64,000 nt of DNA, from contig DATATI010000046.1 in NCBI GenBank assembly GCA_036268875.1, positions 1 to 64,000 on the forward strand, read 5' to 3'. Both the position numbers and the translations under genes were made by a program. The notes under the pieces were generated by a model, which was not told where the DNA came from, made no database searches, and saw only the letters and a program-made list of their open reading frames with translations. The stretch comes from Polyangia bacterium. GTDB lineage: Bacteria > Myxococcota_A > Polyangia > Fen-1088. This document shows, piece by piece, positions 37,846 through 47,081 of the stretch (position 1 is the stretch's first letter; each line of letters begins with the position of its first letter).

Positions 37846-39417
37846 TTAAGGGCACATCCCGAGATGGCCGACGGCGTGCTGACAATGAACCTCGGGCTCG
37901 GACTTCAAGGCGAGAAAGCAATGGAACGTGCGACAGCGGATCTGTTGCGGCTTGAGCGCGGCGCACGTCGTTCTGCAGGACACCGCGTCCAGCGTGGTCG
38001 CGCACGTCCTCGCCATGCAGTCGCAATACCCCTCGCAGCTCGCGTCGCCGATCGCGCTGCGGCTGCAGCTGTCAACGCATTTTCCGGACACCACCGTCGG
38101 GCCGCCGACGCGGGCGAACACGCACCCGGACAATCGGCGGGTGGCCAGATCACGCGCCGTGCCCAACCTCTCGGTGCACGCCGCGGCCAGCGGATCGGTG
38201 GCGCGATCGACGCACCCGTTGTAAGCGGCCAGCGCTTGTCGACAGGCGCGGCTGCTCTGGCATGCTTGGTATTCGCTGGAGCAGTTCCTGGCGACGCACG
38301 ATCCGCAGGTCGGCGCCGCCACCGTCGGGGCGGCCGAGACCGCTCCGGCGTCGTGCGTTTCCGCCACCACCGGCCGGCTGACCTCGCGCGTGGTGTGGCG
38401 GATGCGCGCCGCGAGGGCGAACAACATGAAGGCCAGCAGCAGTCCGCCGGCCATGGCGGCGACGGCCGGCCAGCGGATCGAACGGTGGGGCGCCGCCGGC
38501 TGGACGTCCCTGGTCAGCTCAACCGTCGACTGCGGCGCAAACTTGGCCAGGTCGCCCATCAACGCGCGCACGCTGGAATAGCGGTCGGCGGGGTCCCGCT
38601 GCAGGCAGCGATCGATGATCGCCGCCAACCCCGCGGGCAGCTCTGGTCGGAACGTCCGCACCGACTCTGGCTTGCCGTGCAGGATGAGCGTGCCCAGCTG
38701 GGGCATGGTGCTGGCTTCGAAGGCGCGCCGACCGGTGAGCAGCTCGAACAGGATCATGCCCAGGGACCAGATGTCCGCCCGCACGTCGACAGATCGCGGA
38801 TCGGTCAGCTGCTCCGGCGACATGTACACCGGCGATCCGAGCATCGAGTTGGTGCCGGTGAGCCCGCCGGCCGTCGAGCCTACGTCGGACGGGGCGTTGA
38901 TCAATTTGGAGACACCGAAGTCCAGCACCTTGATCCGCGGCGCGCCGGAGACCTCCTTGGCCAAAAACAGATTCGACGGCTTGAGATCGCGATGGATGAT
39001 CCCCAGCGCGTGCGCGGCGCGAACGCCCTCGCACGCCTGCATGAGATAGCCAACCGCTTCGCCCACCGCCAGGCGCGGCTGGGTTCGAATGAAGGCCTCG
39101 AGATCCATCCCGTCGAGGTGCTCCATGACGATGAACAGGCCGCCCCACTCGACCATCCCGATGTCCAGAACCCGGGCCACGTAGTCGCTTTTGATCTTGG
39201 CGGTGGCGCGAGCCTCGCGCAGCAACCGGGCCGACGCGGTCTGGCTGGATTTGGTCAGCTCGGCGCGCAGCAACTTGATGGCCACCCGGGTCTCAAGCTG
39301 AAGGTGGGTGGCCGCGAAAACGATGCCCATCCCGCCGTTGCCGAGAAGGCCGTCAACCCGATATTTGTCGGCGAACACCCGTCCGGTTGTTATCGGCGTT
39401 TCTCGGCTGTCTGCCAT
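37846..39417 (-). CDS. Transmembrane Ser/Thr protein kinase with Cys-rich ectodomain
   Basis: This 523-residue Hanks-type kinase has an N-terminal catalytic domain (about 15-285): LLGNGGMGIVF, RVAIKLLRAE, IIHRDLKPSNLF, DFGVSK and GSPVYMSPEQ. A single membrane helix follows (about 325-350, AAMAGGLLLAFMLFALAARI). The outside part, about 160 residues, has roughly 23 cysteines (CGSCVARNCSSEYQACQSS, KCVDSCSRS, CEGYCDCMARTC, CRTTCAAL and others). That domain probably folds by disulfides and could sense a ligand or redox state. It ends GHLGMCP. The promoter region is the 259-base gap to 39677. Confidence 0.93.
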   Translation of the reverse strand: MADSRETPITTGRVFADKYRVDGLLGNGGMGIVFAATHLQLETRVAIKLLRAELTKSSQTASARLLREARATAKIKSDYVARVLDIGMVEWGGLFIVMEHLDGMDLEAFIRTQPRLAVGEAVGYLMQACEGVRAAHALGIIHRDLKPSNLFLAKEVSGAPRIKVLDFGVSKLINAPSDVGSTAGGLTGTNSMLGSPVYMSPEQLTDPRSVDVRADIWSLGMILFELLTGRRAFEASTMPQLGTLILHGKPESVRTFRPELPAGLAAIIDRCLQRDPADRYSSVRALMGDLAKFAPQSTVELTRDVQPAAPHRSIRWPAVAAMAGGLLLAFMLFALAARIRHTTREVSRPVVAETHDAGAVSAAPTVAAPTCGSCVARNCSSEYQACQSSRACRQALAAYNGCVDRATDPLAAACTERLGTARDLATRRLSGCVFARVGGPTVVSGKCVDSCSRSAIGDASCEGYCDCMARTCATTLDAVSCRTTCAALKPQQIRCRTFHCFLALKSEPEVHCQHAVGHLGMCP

Positions 39418-39676
39418 CCAGCGTCCATTTTACCTGGAAGGATCAAGAAACGTGATCTTCCCCTTCGCCGCGCCGTCGATCCTCGACGGTCCAGAGCAAT
39501 CCGCCGGTCGACCGCCACTGGCGGTGACGGGTGACTTTGGTGTCAACCATTCGTCAATCGACACTGTCACACTGAAGCCGTGCAAAGTTATTACCCTGTT
39601 TCCAAATACGGTTTAACTCCATTGTTGACTAACACTGATGGCGTCCTGTCTCTGATTTGGTTAATCTCCTTTTCCG

Positions 39677-40021
39677 ATGCGACTCACCGCCAGACAAATT
39701 CGCCCGACGCCCAGGGTTTTCAATATTGCTTTGGGCGGATGGTTGACGATGTCGTCGTTGCTCTGGCCACACTCACCGCTCCAGCGCTTCTCGACGCTGC
39801 TGGCGGGGCTGCTGGTGCTGTTGCTTGAGCTTCGCGGTCGGTCGGAGAAGGCGCACCGATTGACCGGGTTGGCGGGAACCTGGGCGGTGATTTCCATGTT
39901 CTGGATCTGGCCCCGGCCGCTGACCGCCTGGAACAATCTTCTGGTCGGGTTGATCATCGCGGTGTTGTCGGCGATGGATGCAGACCGTCCGCTGCGAGGA
40001 CGGCGGGTTCCGCGATCCTGA
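39677..40021 (+). CDS. SPW-repeat membrane protein
   Basis: This small integral membrane protein (114 residues) has four hydrophobic stretches and two copies of an SPW-like unit. The first is RVFNIALGGWLTMSSLLWPHSP and the second LTGLAGTWAVISMFWIWPRPLTAWNNLLVG. That matches the SPW repeat family, which has no established role. The ATG follows CTCCTTTTCCG with no strong ribosome site. Its last 68 bases overlap the 3' end of the convergent sensor-kinase gene. Confidence 0.75.
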   Translation: MRLTARQIRPTPRVFNIALGGWLTMSSLLWPHSPLQRFSTLLAGLLVLLLELRGRSEKAHRLTGLAGTWAVISMFWIWPRPLTAWNNLLVGLIIAVLSAMDADRPLRGRRVPRS

Positions 40022-41390
40022 TTTCTTTGGCCGACGCGACCGGCAACGTGAACCAGAAACGGCAGCCGCGCGGCGACGACTGCACGCCCACCTGTCCACC
40101 GTGTGCGTTGACGATTCTCTTCACCGTCGCCAACCCCAACCCAAGGCCCCGACCGCGGGCGTCCTTGCCCCGCACGTAAGGTTCGAACAATGACGCGGGA
40201 TCGGCTCCCGGCGAAAGCCCGGGACCGGTGTCGGAGACGGTGGTCGTGACCTCGCCTCGCTGCTCGACGATCTCGATGACCACCTCGCGGGTGGCGGCGC
40301 CTTCGACGTAGGTCAGGGCGTTTCCGACCAGGTTTCCGATGGCGCTGGCCAGCGCGCCCTCCGAGCACGCCACGGTCGGCCGACCGCCCGCCCGAACCGT
40401 CACGGTGGCTTTTATCTGTTCGGCCCTGGCGTTCACCACGTCGGCGACATCGTCGCTGACGTCGGCCACCGACGCGCTGGCCCCGAGCTGCGCGCGCGCG
40501 CCGGCGCGGGCGAACTCCAGCAGCGCCTCGACAATCTTGACGGTCTGGTCCAGCGCGCGTTCGCCGCGCCCAAGCAGCCGCCGGGCACGCTCGTCCAGGA
40601 CGAAACCCTGGCGATTGAAAGTGTCCAAGGCCAGATGCGCCGTGGTCAGCGGCGACCGGATGTCGTGCGCCAGCCGCATGGCAAACGCGTCGAGCTCTTC
40701 GGCCTTGCGCTCGGCCAGCTCGCGATGGGCCTGCACGGCCCGGCGGTGAGCGCGCGACACCGTCAACGCCAGGGCCGCCGCCAGCGACGCCAGCACCACG
40801 CCGACGCCGTCCAGACCCACCGCCCAGGCGACGCCGCGGCGCCGATTTTCGCTGATCCGCTGGGCCAGCTCGGCCGCCTCCGTGGCATTCACCGCGATCC
40901 CGTTGGATAGAATCCGGGCCAGCGTCTCGCTGGAGCCGTCCAGACGATCCTGCCAGGCCAGCGCCCGGGTCAGATCCCCCGCCTCCAGCGCCGTCAGGAT
41001 GTTGTTGACGTTCTCGTTCAGGTGACCGATCGCCGCCTGCACGCTTTGCAAGCGCGCCGCTTCGTCCGGGTACATGGGCAGCAGTTTGTATTGGACTAGC
41101 TCCTCGTCCAGCAGCTCGCGCCCGGCCTCGATCTCCAGCTGGCGCTGAAACGGAACGCCGTGGTCCACCGCGCGATGGATCAGCAACTGCAACCGCCGCA
41201 GCTCGGCCCGGGCGTTCGCCAGCCGCCTGATGCGGGGGGCGGCGCTGCCCTGAATGCTGATCGCCGCCGCCTCGATGGCCGCGGTTCGGTGCTCGCTGTA
41301 AAACGTCGCGCTCACGAAGGACAGAACGACCGCCGCAAACGCCAGGAGCAAGGCCCGATCGACGTGGTGAAGGTGAACGACGGTGGTCAC
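39954..41390 (-). CDS. Membrane sensor histidine kinase
   Basis: This is a sensor kinase of about 478 residues. One membrane helix near the N-terminus (ALLLAFAAVVLSFVSATFY) and a second near residue 185 (LDGVGVVLASLAAALALTV) enclose a helical periplasmic sensor of about 140 residues. The kinase core has H-box RLAHDIRSPLTTAHL, N-box GNLVGNALTYVEG, G1 DTGPGLSPGADPASLFEPY and G2 GRGLGLGLATVKRIV. It has no receiver and no regulator gene beside it. I chose the GTG at 41390 (AAGG nearby) because the open frame upstream of it is Pro/Arg-rich and overlaps the divergent promoter region. Confidence 0.85.
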   Translation of the reverse strand: MTTVVHLHHVDRALLLAFAAVVLSFVSATFYSEHRTAAIEAAAISIQGSAAPRIRRLANARAELRRLQLLIHRAVDHGVPFQRQLEIEAGRELLDEELVQYKLLPMYPDEAARLQSVQAAIGHLNENVNNILTALEAGDLTRALAWQDRLDGSSETLARILSNGIAVNATEAAELAQRISENRRRGVAWAVGLDGVGVVLASLAAALALTVSRAHRRAVQAHRELAERKAEELDAFAMRLAHDIRSPLTTAHLALDTFNRQGFVLDERARRLLGRGERALDQTVKIVEALLEFARAGARAQLGASASVADVSDDVADVVNARAEQIKATVTVRAGGRPTVACSEGALASAIGNLVGNALTYVEGAATREVVIEIVEQRGEVTTTVSDTGPGLSPGADPASLFEPYVRGKDARGRGLGLGLATVKRIVNAHGGQVGVQSSPRGCRFWFTLPVASAKEIRIAEPAVLAADGLHPSPTTPR

Positions 41391-41534
41391 AGGTGGTGAA
41401 CCTTGCAGCCCGCGTGCCCTTCGCAGCCCGCACCAGCGGCACCTGTCACCGGCGGCGATCGTTCCCGGCGGAAGATTTCCTAACGGCGACCACCGGAGCG
41501 TTCGATTTGCTGCCGGCGTCCCCCGGGGGAACAT

Positions 41535-43133
41535 TTGCCCGATGTGGCGTTCATCCAGAGGGTTTCCACAAACCAGGTGATTGGCTACCAGCTCAATAAT
41601 TATGAAATAAAAGCCCGCCTGGGCGAGGGGGGCATGGGCACCGTCTACCTGGCCGAACACCCCTTCATGCGGCGGAAGGCGGCGGTCAAGGTCCTCCGGC
41701 GATCATTGACCGAGGACCCGGGGGTGGTCAGCCGCTTCATGAACGAAGCACGCGCCGCCAACGCCGTTCATCATCCCAACATCATCGACATCATCGACGT
41801 GGGCACGCTGGCCGACGGCGTTCCCTATCTGATGATGGAGTTTCTCGACGGGGAAAGCCTGGCCACGCGTCTCGGGCGCCTGGGACGGCTGTCGCTGGCC
41901 AAGGCGGTGGACTTCGCCACGCAGACGGCGTCGGCGCTGGCCGCCGCGCACGCCGCCGGGATCATCCATCGCGATCTCAAGCCCGACAATCTGTTCGTGG
42001 TGCGCGACGGAACCATCCCCGGGGCCGAGCGCATCAAGGTCCTGGATTTTGGCATCGCCAAGCTGCGCGCCGACGTGTCGGGTTCGAACAGCGAGACGTC
42101 GAACGGCGTCCTGCTCGGCACACCGTATTACATGTCGCCCGAACAGTGCCGTGGCCTGGCGACGGAGATCGACGTGCGCACCGACGTCTATGCCCTGGGC
42201 GTGATCTTGTACGAGATGCTGTGCGGCCGCCCGCCTTTCGAAAGTCAGGGCGCGGGCGAATTGCTGATCAAGCACATCTCCGTCGTCCCCGAAGCGCCGC
42301 GCGTGCGCAATCCCGAGATCCCGGAGGCGATCGAGGCCGCCATCATGAAGGCGCTGGAGAAGCGCCCGGCCGATCGATTCGAAAGCATGGACGCCTTCGC
42401 CGCCGCCTTGTTCGCCGCCGGGATCGGCGATCGGCGTTCGACGCAGCTTCTTCCGGCCGCACGGGCCACGCCGCCGGGGGCTGCCTGGGGCTCGCCTGCC
42501 GGAAGGGAGGCCGAATCGCTCCAGGCGCCCGGCCGCCGCCGCGAGGAGGTCACCACCTTTCGCACCGGCGCCGGCGAGGCCAGCCCTCGCGCTTCTCACC
42601 TGCCCGGGCGAGCGCGCGCTGTGACGGGGCTGGCGATCGGCTGCGCGATCGTCGTCGCTGGCGTTTTGGGGGCGCGGCTCCTTTGGATTGGATCAAGGAC
42701 GCCCCCATCGGTGGCGAGCACGCCGGCGGTGCCGTCCACCGCGGCGGCGCAACCTGCCGAACCTGCACGGACGATCGCGCCGCCGGCCACCGACGATTCG
42801 CCAGCGCCGCCGGCCGCGACACAGCCCGCGGCGCCAGCGACGGCGATTGAGCCGTCAGACGATCATCCATCCGCCCATCACCACGTTGTTCTGTCACCTT
42901 CTGAAAAACACCGCCGCTCGACGGCGCAGACGCGCGCGACGAAAGCCGGGGCCGCGACGGATCAGCCAGCGGCGTCAACCACGGTGGCTGGCCACCGCGC
43001 CGACGATCGGTCCTTCGCCACCGAGCAACGATCCCCGGCAGCGGCCACCGCCGCGCTCTCCAAGCCGCCCGAGGCCGCCCCGGCGGCCGCTGTGGTCGCG
43101 CCTCCTTCCCGCAGAAAGGCCAAACGATGGTAA
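41535..43133 (+). CDS. Transmembrane Ser/Thr protein kinase
   Basis: This 532-residue kinase has a catalytic domain at about 22-290: LGEGGMGTVY, KAAVKVLRRS, IIHRDLKPDNLF, DFGIAK and GTPYYMSPEQ. A juxtamembrane stretch and one membrane helix (VTGLAIGCAIVVAGVLGARLLWI, about 355-378) follow. The periplasmic tail of about 150 residues is Pro/Ala/Ser/Thr-rich, ends in a basic RRKAKRW and probably spans cell wall. The start is a TTG; a GTG four codons in is the alternative. The next gene begins within its last codons (ATGGTAA), so the kinase is translationally tied to the periplasmic TPR protein. Confidence 0.92.
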   Translation: MPDVAFIQRVSTNQVIGYQLNNYEIKARLGEGGMGTVYLAEHPFMRRKAAVKVLRRSLTEDPGVVSRFMNEARAANAVHHPNIIDIIDVGTLADGVPYLMMEFLDGESLATRLGRLGRLSLAKAVDFATQTASALAAAHAAGIIHRDLKPDNLFVVRDGTIPGAERIKVLDFGIAKLRADVSGSNSETSNGVLLGTPYYMSPEQCRGLATEIDVRTDVYALGVILYEMLCGRPPFESQGAGELLIKHISVVPEAPRVRNPEIPEAIEAAIMKALEKRPADRFESMDAFAAALFAAGIGDRRSTQLLPAARATPPGAAWGSPAGREAESLQAPGRRREEVTTFRTGAGEASPRASHLPGRARAVTGLAIGCAIVVAGVLGARLLWIGSRTPPSVASTPAVPSTAAAQPAEPARTIAPPATDDSPAPPAATQPAAPATAIEPSDDHPSAHHHVVLSPSEKHRRSTAQTRATKAGAATDQPAASTTVAGHRADDRSFATEQRSPAAATAALSKPPEAAPAAAVVAPPSRRKAKRW

Positions 43134-43864
43134 TCGCCGTGCGCGTTTTCTTCGGACTGCTGTTCCTGCTGGCGGTGGGCGGAAAAGCGACGGCCCAGAC
43201 TCCCGCTGGCACGACGGAAGCGCGCGAACAACAAGCGCGAACAGCCTGCGCGGCCGGCCGGGTCGACGAGGGCGTCAAGATCTTGGCCGAGCTGTTCGCC
43301 CAGACCGAGGACATGACCTACGTCTTCAATCAAGGGCGCTGCTTTCAACAGAACGGTCAGGCGAAAGAAGCGCTGACGCGTTTCCGCGAGTTCTTGCGCC
43401 GGGCCAGCCCGGGCGAGGCCGATGCCAAAAAAGAAGCGGAGACCTTCATCGCCGAGCTGGAAGCGGACATCGCTGCCAGCGAGGACCGCGCGGCCAAGGC
43501 CGCCGCCGACGCCGGCGATGGTGGGCGAACCTTGCGCCTGACCGGCGCGGCGTTGAGCGCCGGCGGCGCGGTCGCCGTGCTGGTTGGTCTGGCGCTGAGC
43601 TGGAAAGTCAGAACCCAGAAACAAGACGTCGAGACCTACTCTCGCCAGCAAAATCTCGACTTCGGCGTACTGGACCAGAAGATCGCCGACGGAAACCGCT
43701 ATGAGGCGTTGCAATGGCCGGCCTACTTGCTGGGCGCCGCTGCCCTGATCGGGGGCGGAACTTGTTACTGGATTGGCCACAACCGCCAGCACACCGAACA
43801 GGTCACCATCACCGCGCTGGTCACCGCTTCTCAGTTGCGCGGCGCCATCGAGGTTCGATTTTGA
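43127..43864 (+). CDS. Periplasmic TPR-like membrane protein coupled to the kinase
   Basis: This 245-residue protein has an N-terminal signal or anchor helix (VFFGLLFLLAVGG, then KATAQTP). A helical repeat region (about 30-130) includes ARTACAAGRVDEGVKILAEL and DMTYVFNQGRCFQQNGQAKE, typical of TPR-type proteins that accompany myxobacterial kinases. Two membrane helices come later (SAGGAVAVLVGLALSW and PAYLLGAAALIGGGTCYWIG). Its ATG overlaps the kinase stop, and its stop overlaps the next TTG start (TTGA), so the three genes form a tight set. A scaffolding role is inferred. Confidence 0.78.
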   Translation: MVIAVRVFFGLLFLLAVGGKATAQTPAGTTEAREQQARTACAAGRVDEGVKILAELFAQTEDMTYVFNQGRCFQQNGQAKEALTRFREFLRRASPGEADAKKEAETFIAELEADIAASEDRAAKAAADAGDGGRTLRLTGAALSAGGAVAVLVGLALSWKVRTQKQDVETYSRQQNLDFGVLDQKIADGNRYEALQWPAYLLGAAALIGGGTCYWIGHNRQHTEQVTITALVTASQLRGAIEVRF

Positions 43865-45891
43865 AGCCGGCCAGTCGCGTCCGCTGGTTGAACCTGCTGG
43901 GATTGGGCGCGGCGTTGACAATCGTCGGGTGCGCCTTCGATCCGCAATTGCCGAACGCCCGTTATCAGTGCACCCCGAACAGCACGCAATGCCCGGACGG
44001 ATTTCTGTGCGTGCAGGTGCCCGGCCTTCGCTTGGAAGACGGCAATCCGCTGTCCGTTTGCTGCCAGGCGGGAAACTGCCAGAGCGGCCTCGATCAAAAC
44101 GGCAAGCCCAAAGAGCCGGTGATCGGGCGCGACATGATCGCTCCCTTTGATTTTGACGCCAATCCCACCACGCCGGCGGACGGCGGCAGCGGCGGCAACG
44201 CCCCCAATGACGCCGCGATCAACTCGCCGGAGGCTTCGGCGTCGGGCGGCAGCGACGGTGCGGGCGGCAGCGGCGGCAATGGGGCCGGCACGGGCGGCGC
44301 CCCCGGCGGATCGCCGGACGCCAACATGATCGGCAACGACGCGTCCGTCGCCGACCATCCGATCGACACCATCACTGACACCGCCGCCCCCGATCTGCCC
44401 GAGCCTCCCCGCTGCGGCAATGGCGTGGTTGATCCAGGCGAGACGTGCGATCCCGCCGCCAGTTGCCCGACGACCTGTCCGTGGACGGTCTGCCAGCGCC
44501 GCCGGCTGTCGGGCAGCCCCGGCCTGTGTACGGCCGTCTGTGTGGACGACGGGGTTCAAGGTCAGTGCGCGAACAACGACGGTTGCTGTCCGTCTGGCTG
44601 CAACGCCAACAACGACAGTGACTGCAAGCCCACCTGTGGCAATGGCGTGATCGAACAAGGCGAGGTTTGCGACGGTAACTGCCCGACCAGCTGCGCGCCC
44701 CTCGGCTGCACGAAACAACGCCTGCAAGGCTCCGGCTGCGCCGCAAAATGCGTGAGTGACGGATTGCAGACCGTCTGCCAGGACAACGACGACTGCTGTC
44801 CGGGAACGGCCAACAACTGCAACGCCACCAACGACAAGGAATGCGCGGCGGTCTGCGGTAACGGCGTTATCGAATCAGGCGAGCACTGCGATCCGGTGAC
44901 CAGCTGCCAGACCCAGCTGGCCGCCTGCGTGTCCGACAAGATGACGGTCAAGACCCGCCAGGGCAGCGCCAGCGACTGCACGTTCCAGTGCACCAGCACC
45001 GCCCGCACCTGCGTCAGCGGCGACGGTTATTGCCCCGACGGCTGCCGCCGCCCGCAGGACGACGACTGCCCGAAGGAACCCGGCGAGATGTGTTCAGCGG
45101 GCAGCGATTGCCGGCTGGGGTTCTGTCACGACGCGGTTTGCTGCGACAGCGCCTGCACCGGCAGCTGCCAATCTTGCGATCTGCCCGGCCACGTCGGCAC
45201 CTGCTCGCCTTTCGATTTTTCTGCCGACAACAGCAACTGCGGATCGTGCGGCACGGTGTGCTCGAACAATCACGTGACGCCCAGCTGCGCCGGCGGCGTT
45301 TGCGGCGGCGCCTGCCAGACGGGATGGACCGACTGTAACAAGAACAAGCAGACCGACGGCTGCGAGATCAACACCGCGGCCAGCGCCACCGACTGTGGCA
45401 CCTGCGGCACCGTCTGTCCGTACGGCGTCTGTCAGAACGGCAATTGCGCCGCCACCAAGTGGGGCTTCCCCAATCCCAACACCACCTCGGAGAACCGGGG
45501 CGCGAACGCGGTGATGGGAATGAAGGTGACCATCGGAACCGCCGGCCGAATCGCGGCCCTGGGCCTTCGCACGGTCACCGGAGCGGTGCACGTCAGGCTG
45601 GCCGTTTACACCGACAACCTCGGCGCGCCGAACGCGCTGGTGATTCAGACCGGCGAGCTTTTGTCCGTGGCCAACGGCGCCACCGAGGGGACGGTTCCGT
45701 TGACCAGCGTCGCCGCCGGCGACTATTGGTTCTTCTTCGTGTCGGACGCCGTCCTGCGCGTGAACACCGAAGCCCCCACCACGGCCTGGTGGTTCGCCAC
45801 TCAAACTTATGGAACTCTGCCTGCCACGGCACCGCCTTTGATGACTGTCACGCAAGCGTTCGCCGATCTCTACGTCGTCACCGTTCCCTGA
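43861..45891 (+). CDS. Large Cys-rich lipoprotein with Myxococcus-type disulfide repeats
   Basis: This 676-residue surface or periplasmic lipoprotein has lipobox IVGC. After a Gly/Asn/Asp linker (about 95-175) come three copies of the CGNG(V/I)..(P/Q/S)GE.CD repeat, near residues 184, 258 and 332, each followed by a Cys-dense segment such as NDGCCPSGCNANND. A further run of Cys motifs (CRLGFCHDAVCCDSACTG and similar) leads to a Cys-free beta-sandwich C-terminus of about 140 residues (GAVHVRLAVYTDNLGAPNAL, YWFFFVSDAVLRV). That tail resembles adhesive or carbohydrate-binding domains. The start is a TTG overlapping the previous stop. Confidence 0.83.
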   Translation: MKPASRVRWLNLLGLGAALTIVGCAFDPQLPNARYQCTPNSTQCPDGFLCVQVPGLRLEDGNPLSVCCQAGNCQSGLDQNGKPKEPVIGRDMIAPFDFDANPTTPADGGSGGNAPNDAAINSPEASASGGSDGAGGSGGNGAGTGGAPGGSPDANMIGNDASVADHPIDTITDTAAPDLPEPPRCGNGVVDPGETCDPAASCPTTCPWTVCQRRRLSGSPGLCTAVCVDDGVQGQCANNDGCCPSGCNANNDSDCKPTCGNGVIEQGEVCDGNCPTSCAPLGCTKQRLQGSGCAAKCVSDGLQTVCQDNDDCCPGTANNCNATNDKECAAVCGNGVIESGEHCDPVTSCQTQLAACVSDKMTVKTRQGSASDCTFQCTSTARTCVSGDGYCPDGCRRPQDDDCPKEPGEMCSAGSDCRLGFCHDAVCCDSACTGSCQSCDLPGHVGTCSPFDFSADNSNCGSCGTVCSNNHVTPSCAGGVCGGACQTGWTDCNKNKQTDGCEINTAASATDCGTCGTVCPYGVCQNGNCAATKWGFPNPNTTSENRGANAVMGMKVTIGTAGRIAALGLRTVTGAVHVRLAVYTDNLGAPNALVIQTGELLSVANGATEGTVPLTSVAAGDYWFFFVSDAVLRVNTEAPTTAWWFATQTYGTLPATAPPLMTVTQAFADLYVVTVP

Positions 45892-45942
45892 GCCGTCTCA
45901 TCCCGCCGCCCATCCCTGTCACCGTCACCCAAGGAGCGTTCC

Positions 45943-46995
45943 ATGACTTGCCCTGATATTTACCTTGGACCCAGCCGCCTGCAGGCTCCCCCGACGCCGT
46001 TCTGGACCAACCCGGCCATCGCGCCGCCCAGCGATTCGCTGACCCAGGGATCGGCGGTGACGATCCAGGTGACGGCCAGGAACCACGGCACCGACGACGC
46101 GCCGTCGACGCAGGCCGAACTGTATTGGTCGGATCCGACGACCGGATTCATGGCGGTGGCGGCGAACCTGATCGGCAGTTACAACTTTCCGTCGATCCTG
46201 GGCGCCACCACCATCCCGGCCATGGACGGCGAGGTGGCCGTCAACTTTCCCTGGACGCCGCCCGCCGCGGCCGTCACCACCAACGGCGGCCACGTCTGTT
46301 TGCTGGCCCGCCTGCACAACCTGACCCCGCCTTCCGGGGCGACCTGCGCGGAGCAGATTTATTCGGCGGATCCACCGACCGATCCGCTGTCCGCCATTCA
46401 CAACATTCACGTCTACGCGCCGCCTGGACCTCCGCCTCCTCCGCCCGCCGGTGGTGGTGGTGGCGGCGGCAACCGAAGAATGTTTTTTGCCTTCGCCGCC
46501 ACCAATACCTTGCGCGATCGCGAAGACACCAAGCTGCTGGTCCGTGTACTGGATCCCGCCAAGGACCGCGCGCACCTGGAAGCGCTGATCGCCTCGGGCG
46601 CGCTGGGCCGGACGTCGTCGCGCTGCTGTGTGAAGTTCGGTCTGCCGAAAGCGGTCCTGGTCGCCGAAGGACGCGAGCGCGTGGTCGTCGCCCCCGAACA
46701 CCTGGCCGCCGCCCGCAGCGACGCCCACGTCTGCGTCCCGCGCCTCGGCCGCCTGGGCCCGCTGAACGCGGAGCGAGCGAAGGTGCTGGTCGCGCCGGGG
46801 ACCAGTTTTATGGAACCGCGTGGCGCCCACGACTTGAAATTGATCCCCGGCGAGCTGCGCCAGATCATCATCCAGGTCGAGCCCTGCGATCGCGACAACG
46901 TCATCTACGCCGTCGAGGTGGATCATCGCTCCAGCGATGGACACCCCATCGGCGGGCTGGTGGTGGTCTTCGTGCCGCCGCAGAATTTCTTCTAG
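45943..46995 (+). CDS. Hypothetical protein with CARDB/Ig-like N-terminal domain
   Basis: This 350-residue protein has no obvious signal peptide. The first 150 residues are an Ig-like fold resembling CARDB (GSAVTIQVTARNHGTDDAPS, AELYWSDPTTGF). A Pro-then-Gly run (PPGPPPPPPAGGGGGGG, about 163-180) is a hinge. The last 170 residues hold a second unrecognised domain, ending LRQIIIQVEPCDRDN and VEVDHRSSDGHPIGGLVVVF. AAGGAG precedes the ATG. It lies 51 bases after the Cys-rich lipoprotein gene and ends before a likely terminator. Function unknown; export by a non-Sec route is possible but not shown. Confidence 0.7.
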   Translation: MTCPDIYLGPSRLQAPPTPFWTNPAIAPPSDSLTQGSAVTIQVTARNHGTDDAPSTQAELYWSDPTTGFMAVAANLIGSYNFPSILGATTIPAMDGEVAVNFPWTPPAAAVTTNGGHVCLLARLHNLTPPSGATCAEQIYSADPPTDPLSAIHNIHVYAPPGPPPPPPAGGGGGGGNRRMFFAFAATNTLRDREDTKLLVRVLDPAKDRAHLEALIASGALGRTSSRCCVKFGLPKAVLVAEGRERVVVAPEHLAAARSDAHVCVPRLGRLGPLNAERAKVLVAPGTSFMEPRGAHDLKLIPGELRQIIIQVEPCDRDNVIYAVEVDHRSSDGHPIGGLVVVFVPPQNFF

Positions 46996-47015
46996 GCCGG
47001 CGACCCACAGAATCG

Positions 47016-47045
47016 GGGCGGGCGAGAAAACCCGCCCGTTATTTC
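47016..47045 (+). terminator. Probable terminator after the 45.9-47.0 kb gene
   Basis: Arms GGGCGGG (47016-47022) and CCCGCCC (47031-47037) with an eight-base A-rich loop are followed by GTTATTT. It begins 20 bases after the stop codon. The T-run is short, so efficiency may be moderate. Confidence 0.55.
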
Positions 47046-47081
47046 CTGGCGTGTTATGAGCGGACACGCCTTTTCAGAATC

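Noticed and set aside
37864-39534. 556-residue plus-strand frame opposite the Ser/Thr kinase
   Set aside because: Shadow of a clear kinase gene; composition only.
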